64,000 nt of DNA. Origin: Harmothoe impar (Eukaryota > Annelida > Polychaeta > Phyllodocida > Polynoidae). The notes under the pieces are model-generated. The model did not search any database. It worked only from the letters and a program-made list of their open reading frames with translations, and was not told the origin of the DNA. The stretch lies in the NCBI GenBank assembly GCA_947462335.1, contig OX381705.1, positions 45,088,175 to 45,152,174 on the forward strand. Direction: 5' to 3'. The position numbers and the translations under genes are program-made. This document shows positions 56,642 to 64,000 of the stretch, in pieces; the first letter of the stretch is position 1, and every line of letters starts with the position of its first letter.

Positions 56642-57330
56642 TCATTTAGAAGCTAAGGGGCACTGCATCATTGTGATGCTATGCTCCGCTATGAGATAAC
56701 TAGAGTCTTGATCCCATTGCCAATGGTGTTCCCTAGGATTGGGTAGTTTTTGGAGGCCAATGTCTGCTGCCTTCCAGATCATCAGCTGATATCCTGATCG
56801 TTGAATGTGCAGCAGAAGACTGTCTTCAGTTGGTGGTAGTTTTTTCCCCGGGACTTTTGACTTTTGAGATGAAGCCATGCTACAGCGTATTCCGTTCAAG
56901 TTATTCCCAAGATTCTTACTGCCATACGTACATACAACAAACTTTCTGCATGCTGATTTTACCTGGTTTGAGAGGCCTTGGCCATCTCCCAACAACTGCA
57001 TTCCATCAAACACCTCAGCTTTTGCTGGTGCCCAGTCCAAAAACATATCCGATGCAAGGTGGCCGCAGAAATAATGGCCCTACCAGCCCAATGCTGCAGC
57101 ACTAATATATCATCCAGTGATGGCATCATACTCAAATATCTCCTGCATGAAATCAGACATTTGAGACAATTCTCTTCTGTTGAGATACTGGCGATTATAT
57201 TCCCCCAAGGTTGCTATCAGGATGTTCACCTTGGCATCTACAAATACTATCATATTATCTTGAAGACACAATCATCGACAATGCACCAAGACGCCGCCCG
57301 TCATATCTGATGGACTTTGTGTGCCCTTTG
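56642..57330 (-). pseudogene. Decayed fragment of an invertebrate multicopy gene family
   Basis: The minus-strand frame 56642-57046 contains FVVCTYGSKN and KLPPTEDSLLLHIQRSGYQL, then MIWKAADIGLQKLPNPREHH. Cys/Tyr-Gly, then LPPxxDSLxxHxxRxxYQxxIW, then PxPxxHxW is a motif order I know from uncharacterised, often transposon-associated invertebrate proteins. A second readable block upstream (57120-57270, other frame) includes NRRELSQMSDFMQEIFE. The frames do not join, so this is a pseudogene. Function is unknown. Confidence 0.5.
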
Positions 57331-57607
57331 ATTGAGCTATTTCCATCACTTTGATATTGAAGGATACACGCACTTCAAGAGGTATAAGCCCTAAATCCCA
57401 GGCTTTGCCTGTCTTTTTCCCCCTCGACGTTTATCGATCGTTTATCGAAATATGCCGGTATGGATGCAACGCATTGAGTTGTACATGTATAATGCATTCG
57501 AAATACAATCACATACATGCATATATCTTGTTTTTGTGGGCGCGGTCTTTTCTTACTCTGGTAATAGTTCTCATTTATATAAAATGTATTCCACTAGTGG
57601 CCAATGC

Positions 57608-57639
<32 letters not shown>

Positions 57640-59587
57640 TATATGTGCAGGGCTCAGAATAACCTTGTCCCCCTTTTATTTATCAGCTAAGTTCAACCTG
57701 TTCAATCTAGAACCCCTATAGTTCAGTGATTCGTGTAAAGTAACCTCATACAGAGTGAGGTCTGCAGGCTGACCACGAGGTGAAAATGACCACTCTGTGC
57801 CTGGGCAGAATGACCAATAACCACTGTGGTCCTAACCCCCAGCCCCACCCCTACCTTCCTACCGCTCACCCTCCCCGCCTCTGCAGAGCAGTAGGGGTGG
57901 GGGTGCGGCCAAAACACATTATGCCATTAGGGCATCGGGTGGCTGGGTCATAAATGCGCCGACGGGCCCTGGAGGTAAAGTTCCACTCCAATAGTTCTCA
58001 TCTCGCTGAGTGAAGTGAGTCTACCCGTCAGTTATTGCATGATTGGGGCATATACTGCATACCCAAAGCATGCCCCTACTGGGGCTATGATTGATAGTAT
58101 GAATACCTCACTCTATATGCAATTGCAATATCTATCAGTCTTTCAGGGCGACTGCCTCATATTTGTGGTAATAAATTCGGTGGGGTAGACATAGGTTATG
58201 AGCTAAAGAACCCCATATTCAGTGCTCCCTGTGGGAGAGGGGGCCTGGGAAAACTGTCAATCAAGAACGTAGTGCACACAAATGGGAGGTAGCGGCTGGC
58301 AATCAGATATGGGAGTCATTATGGGGAAAGCCACACTGTCACTCTGATGAGATTAAGGTGCTTGTTTTTACAGCTAGTGTTTGAATGACACCGATCTTAT
58401 TCAATCAGGTTCTTATTGTTTTTGCATTCAACACATTCTTTCATTGTATAAATTGAATGCTCGTGATACGGTAATCATGATAAGTCCATACTCTGGGAGG
58501 GAACGTTGGACCTACTGTGAGGGTAACACAGTACATATACAAGCCAATAGGGAATTTACGCAGACAGAAAGGAGGGCCAGCATCTTGAGCACTCTTGCCA
58601 ACACCCCTGCTGTGCATTAAGACTCTTTCTGGCAGCCACCTTAAATGCCACTAATCCAGCTTTAAATAAAAACAGAACCTTCAACGCCACAAAGAAAGGA
58701 TTGATTTGAAAGACCACGTGCGACTTTCTCACACAGTCTTTCCTTGGCTCCTTTTATGATCCCGCCTACTGCCGCTCCTTAGCCCGTTGCTGCCTTCATG
58801 TCTGATTGGCAAGGGTCTGGGCTCCTATAGTAAGGGAATGGGCGGACATATATGGTGCTTTATTACTACTATGTGACTGTCATGCTTGCCTCATGAGGGA
58901 CAGATAAAACATTCACCACCCGAGGGTATTTCTCTCCCCAGGCGACAGAACACTGCGGTGGTATGACGTTCTCCCAGCACGGAGTCAAATCACCTTTTTA
59001 CACCGGAATATGACGTGACAGGCGAGGGACGTGTTGAAATGCACATGGTTATTACACTACCATCAACTCAATGGTAAAATATGTGTCAGATGCAGGTCGG
59101 TTATATATTCCTTAATGGTTCTGTACTTTGCAGAAAAATAGGCTATCCATTATTGTCCATTACCTTGATTAATTGTTCCTCAACTTAATTCATATTACTT
59201 GCCTATCACTTGCACGCTTTTACTTCAACAACACCTTTCACCAACACAACCAATCTCCTAACAGAGATAACCTCCCAGAGATTGGGTCCATGGGTCACCC
59301 TGTGTCCAAATGAACTTTCACACGAAGCTGTATGGGGCAGGAAATTGCCAAATTAGCTCTAGACTGGGACACCAGGAGAGGGGAATCACAGCTGAATGGC
59401 ATGAACTGCACGGGTCCCCGTAGGGCATGGTTCGTGAGAGGAAGCAATAGATACTTCATTAATGAGGGATGCAGAGCCCTGGGTGTAGCATTAAAAATAC
59501 ATGGCTGTATCATACACGCCAGGTGTAGGGAAACTCAGGCAATGATTGCCGTCCACTAAACCATAGTTACCATACTGTGGCTGCAGA
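57331..59587. other. Non-coding stretch
   Basis: It contains a (TA)14 microsatellite at 57608-57635; nothing else is recognised. Confidence 0.5.
57608..57635. repeat. (TA)14 microsatellite
   Basis: An uninterrupted TA run followed by AAATATATATG. Confidence 0.95.
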
Positions 59588-59780
59588 TGGGTCAAAAGCG
59601 ACCTCGCGACCTGGGCCGTTGTGGAGGCGACTTTCGACCTAAGGCAATAATAAAAGCGACCTGGCGACTTTTGGGCCAAAAGGACAATAGGATAAAGGGT
59701 CCAAAAAAGCGACTTTGTGACCTGGACCCCTTAATTTCGGCGACTTTCCGACCTCAGGGGGGGACCCCTCTGCACCCCCC
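59588..59780 (+). repeat. GCGACCTG dispersed repeat, copy 2
   Basis: Same orientation and order as 13932-14158, with AAGCGACTTTGTGACCTG and the ending CTCAGGGGGGGACCCCTCTG. It is slightly shorter. Confidence 0.7.
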
Positions 59781-62700
59781 ATACTCAAACTGGTGTTATA
59801 CATGTACATAAATGTGGTCTACATTATAAATATCTATAATGGCTCATGCACTCTTTGCTATATAGTGCATTAGTAAGTAGACACTTCCCTATACTCTTAT
59901 GACAATACGGTACTCCAGGTACATACAATGCTTGGTATAAGGACAAAACCGACAGAGACAATCGCTGTGTCACTATCATCACTTGTAAACCACATCTACG
60001 TGTGGGGCCTCAAGCAAGACCCCCCCCCCCCCCCACCTGACTTGATATCTGCAGATACCTATTACACACTGAGCTACTATACACCACTAAATATCCCATT
60101 TAGGATCTGCATATAAACTTTTCCGAGTGTATATTTTTTCTAGACCTACTGTCGTACGTAAGCTAGCGCACCCAGGCACCAACATGACATATAATACCCA
60201 ACCCATTTTATTCTATTCACTCAGTACAGTATCTCAGATTACACCACAATAGTAAGGATCTGTCTTGAGCTGGAGGTCAATAACATTTAGCAATGTGGTA
60301 ACGACCAATACACAATGGGACACCAATACACGGGGTGCTAATCGGCTTACACCTTCCAGTACATTGAATACCTTTGCTGTGTACATCAATACGCGTGGAT
60401 CCCTATTGAATCTGATAGAGGACACTCAGAGAACCGTAGGAATCAAGGAGACTAAGGTAGCAGTCATTATTTAATAATGAGGCGTTGGGGGGGGGGGGGG
60501 GGGGTACTCGCATGAAATGCACAACTTTGTTATCAAAAGAAGACTGGTCCCTTTGTGTTGTGATACGCTTTACAAGCAAGCCCACCTGGCATACCCTGAA
60601 GAAGTCAATCACATTCGACGGACCTACAATAAAAATCAATACGAGTCTTGGAGTGTCTAATTTTATTCTCTGGTATGTAAGCAAGAATGTGAACGGAATT
60701 AGGTAGAACATGTATAAACATTTGGTAGGGACATGGGGAAGGGATGATGAGTGGTAAGGGGAATGGATACTCTTGAGGGAAGAGGGAGGGCTCTTCACTC
60801 AAAGTAACCTATTACCTATTTACATGTGTGTACATACCACTCAATATTGGTCCTCACTCCGCTCATTTGGGAAGAGACCCATGGGGCTAGAATGGTGATG
60901 GTGGGGAGGGAGGGGTTACAAAATAGGTAGAAAGGAGGGGTGATGCAGGTGGCCAGTGGTATTGACCGTCCCGTCTATAATCTATCGGGCCTTATCTGAC
61001 GGCTGCACGGCCTGTCCCGAGTCCCCATAGTGCTCTGTGATCAGTACTGGAGCACTGACGCTTACATGGACACGGGGAGAGAGACGGGCGGGGGGGGGGG
61101 GGGGGGGGGGTGAAGGGACGTGGTTGACCTTTTATATGAGATCCAGATGGCCACAAGGCTATGCTTTCACACAATGTCTTCAACTGAGCATGACATTCTC
61201 TACTGATGCCCCCCCCCCCCCCCCCACCAAACACACATTGGACAAATTGAAAAAGAAAGATGTACGGAGGGAGCAACGTCCTTCAACAGTTTGGTAGGTT
61301 AATTACGTCCAGACCAGTCTGAGGTCAAACAGAGGCTAATGACGTCATAGCGACAGTCTGTTCAAGTCACAGAGCGCGAATGACATCCTCTGTCTGATCT
61401 TATTTTTCCAGGAGTGATCAGTTCCTCTGCAATATTTTCTTCACACCTTACGGAACCTGCAGACACTAAAGGCTACATGTTAACACACGTTGTGGCCCAC
61501 ACACAAAAACCATGCATAGAGTCAATAACATAATGTTACATTCTACGAGGGAATTAGCACAATGTGCATACAGTAGAAAACGCCTTAGGCAATCGTCAAA
61601 CAGTTATATTGGCTTGATTATCGTCATCTCATCCGACAGGGAAGGCCCCATATTATATAGTCTTATAGTGTATGACAACAACAGATGGACAGATCCCTGT
61701 GTGGTGTCAGTTTGTGTGTGTTTGTGTATGAGGGACTGGGTCAGGTTTAACATCTAGAGTAGACAGCCAGCCGTCTCACTAACAATGTGGGCTGGCAATG
61801 TTTGAATAGAAGCAATCAGAGCCATGCAGGGCCAGGGGTTAGGACCGAAGTACGTGCGTCATGAAATTGAGCTTAGAACAATGACATTTCTGAGAATTTC
61901 ATTTGGTGCGTTACTGGTAATCATAAGTGGGAGCTGGCATACGGCAACCTATAATGTAAGAGTTGGTTGGGATGCATATTTATCAATGATCCAGTCGCTC
62001 TGAGCAACTCGCATAATCGTTCATTTACTGAAGTATTTAACCCGATCAATCCTGCAAGTTCATCTACTCGATCGACTCACTGTCAATTGAAATTGATACC
62101 CGGGAAAACTTGGAAACATTCATCCCTGAAAATTTAACAATAAGCTAGTACTACTGCAGATGACATTGGGCCCAGACACACACGCTGGTTGGCCCCCATG
62201 TGATCCCTGTGAGTTACACCTGAGATATCAGGCAAATAAAAGAACATTTGCTATCATTATTCGAAAATATGTGGCCACTGCTGTACCGGTATTGGGAAAG
62301 AAGAATTCTGAAATACCGTCCAGATTCGACGACCGCAGTAGTATATATATATGCAACATAATCATCGAACCCTGTCCTAGTTTCCTGTATTCAATCACCA
62401 GAGCAGCCAAAGAGCTTTACCCCGTAAAAGTCTGGCTTCACAGAGAGAAGTAGAATCACTGTAACTCTCAAATGGGAGTCCAGCCTCGATCACTGAGGTA
62501 ACTCTCCCCAGTACTCTAAAGTGACTCCCAATCATGGGGAGTCATTATAGAGTTGCTATAGAGTCCTGCTATGTGTTTTACAATAGACTGCCCCACTATG
62601 ACGAGTACTGTCCCTTATTAGCCCCACCCATTATCCCTAATGAGGACCATGTCCCACATTGCACTGTCCCATTTCAACAGGCCACCCTTAATGTATACCA

Positions 62701-64000
62701 CATAGCACCCCACGTCAGACTGTCCCATTAGGACAGGTGCACATATGTATAGAGCCCACACACAATGGCTCGAGGGTATTATCACCAGTATATTGTTGTA
62801 CCACGCCGCCCCATTGATCCACCTTCTCCCTATAAGGTAAAAGTAGGACATGGCCAGGACTCGGAGAGAGTAAAAAAATGACCCAGGCCGCTGTTTAATT
62901 CGATTGGTGCATGGTTTTATCCCTAGGCCATGAAGATCAATATTTAGTGTGGAGAGCGTTGAGGGCTAGAGTGTGTGTTGGATGGGTGGGAGAGAAGCAG
63001 TGCCTGAGGCGACATGTGTTGGGCGTCTAGGGGAGATTGGGATGTAATCCGGGACCAAATAGCTGAAGTCAAACACCGTGGTAGGTCCACAGGGAGTGGC
63101 AGTCACCTTATCGGTTGGATCCCAGCAACACACACAGGCATACACGACCAAAAAACAAACTTCAGTGCGTTTTATACTGGGAGGGTGCATGTTACGCCAT
63201 TAAATGGTATCTGCAATAAACAGTGTGCCGAGGTCCCGGGTGCCTCTTTAGTCCTGGGTCCATAGAATTGAGCCCCCCTCCCCACTCACCTTCACCATCC
63301 TCACTTCAAGTTGACCTGTACATACAGATGATCGATTAGGTAGACTTACCAGGCTCATGGATTTTACCTGAACCACACCTGTAGCACCCCCTACCTACAA
63401 ACACACACAATGAACAAATAAAGGCATATTCTCTTAATACCACTAAACCATTCATCAAGCTGACACACTCCCAGACACAGCTCCTAAAAGCGTAGCGCCT
63501 GCCCACAGGGCACCATAAAACATCCCCACATTAATATTGATAGTCTTTTACCATAGAAGTTTTTATTCTTTGTTTTTCTAAATTGACCTTTTCACAAAAT
63601 CAGAAATCCACCTGTGCATGCTGTTGTGTCTCGGTTCTTGCGAGTACTTCTGATAGCTCATTCCAGAATCCATCCCCCCCCCCCCCCAGTGAAACCTCTC
63701 ACTCCCATGCCTTGGTTCCCAAAGATGCAGTGAAGATGACACCAGATATCATCCGGGATCCAGACCCATGTCCCCACTGCCTCCATCCCATTTGCAGTCA
63801 GCCTCATTGCACTTCTACCCCCACCCCCTCCCATCCCCTCTCCCAACACGCTCCTGCCCAGGGCGTCTCCAGGCGGCGTGTACTGCAGTGATTACCGGGA
63901 CCCGGCGCCAACTCACTCGGGCCGTCTGCCACCAGACGCCGGGGCCTAGTCATGCAGAGCGACTCTGAGCCACTCCCTTAATAAGGTAGGCATTATTCCT
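59781..64000. other. Non-coding stretch to the window end
   Basis: G or C runs occur at about 60021, 60487, 61090, 61209 and 63677. A GC-rich, Pro/Ser/His-coding ORF at 63583-63891 is open but not recognised. Short GACTCCC/GGGAGTC hairpin words lie near 62520-62545. No gene is supported. Confidence 0.45.

Noticed and set aside
56830..57310. Plus-strand ORFs at 56830-57105 and 56978-57310
   Set aside because: They overlap the minus-strand fragment with recognisable motifs and show none themselves.

Overview
The window is animal nuclear DNA. It has spliced genes with GT-AG introns, long repeat-rich non-coding stretches, DIRS and LINE retrotransposon remnants, many small palindromic transposons and tRNA-derived fragments. 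Two genes are recognisable by protein similarity: CDO1 (cysteine dioxygenase) and RALBP1 (RLIP76, a Ral effector and RhoGAP). The frequent words TACATGTA and TAGGCCTA, the DIRS element, the many long G or C runs and an apparent allelic duplication at an assembly gap suggest a highly polymorphic marine invertebrate, for example a lancelet, echinoderm, hemichordate or mollusc. The species is not established.

Layout. 1-2.7 kb: a DIRS-type retrotransposon on the plus strand, with an intact RT-RNase H frame cut by the window edge and a frameshifted tyrosine recombinase. 2.8-6.6 kb: two small palindromic elements and one copy of a ~1.05 kb repeat. 6.6-8.15 kb: three coding exons of CDO1 on the plus strand; the first ~57 codons are not located. 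8.15-20.1 kb: non-coding, with a 0.9 kb palindromic element (12.1-13.0 kb) carrying a second one inside it. 20.1-35.8 kb: RALBP1 on the minus strand, convergent with CDO1, with eleven coding exons from SPSKMK to the stop; the 5' exon(s) are not found. Its 9.6 kb intron holds a 130-135 bp tandem array interrupted by a LINE copy and by a TTAA-flanked element. 35.8-64 kb: no confidently recognised gene. This part contains a 200-N gap between two near-identical ~550 bp copies, a 39-bp minisatellite, an inverted partner of the 5-kb repeat containing a TA-inserted MITE, a C-rich 30-32 bp minisatellite with two insertions, and a decayed protein fragment at 56.6-57.3 kb.

The two genes are independent. 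CDO1 is a cytosolic enzyme that oxidises cysteine to its sulfinate. RALBP1 links active Ral to Cdc42/Rac GTP hydrolysis and endocytosis. Their proximity looks like ordinary synteny. The most informative structures are the enlarged Pro/Gln/Ala-rich exon of RALBP1, the empty/filled site pair that shows TA duplication by a MITE, the nested array in the RALBP1 intron, and the likely haplotype duplication at the gap.
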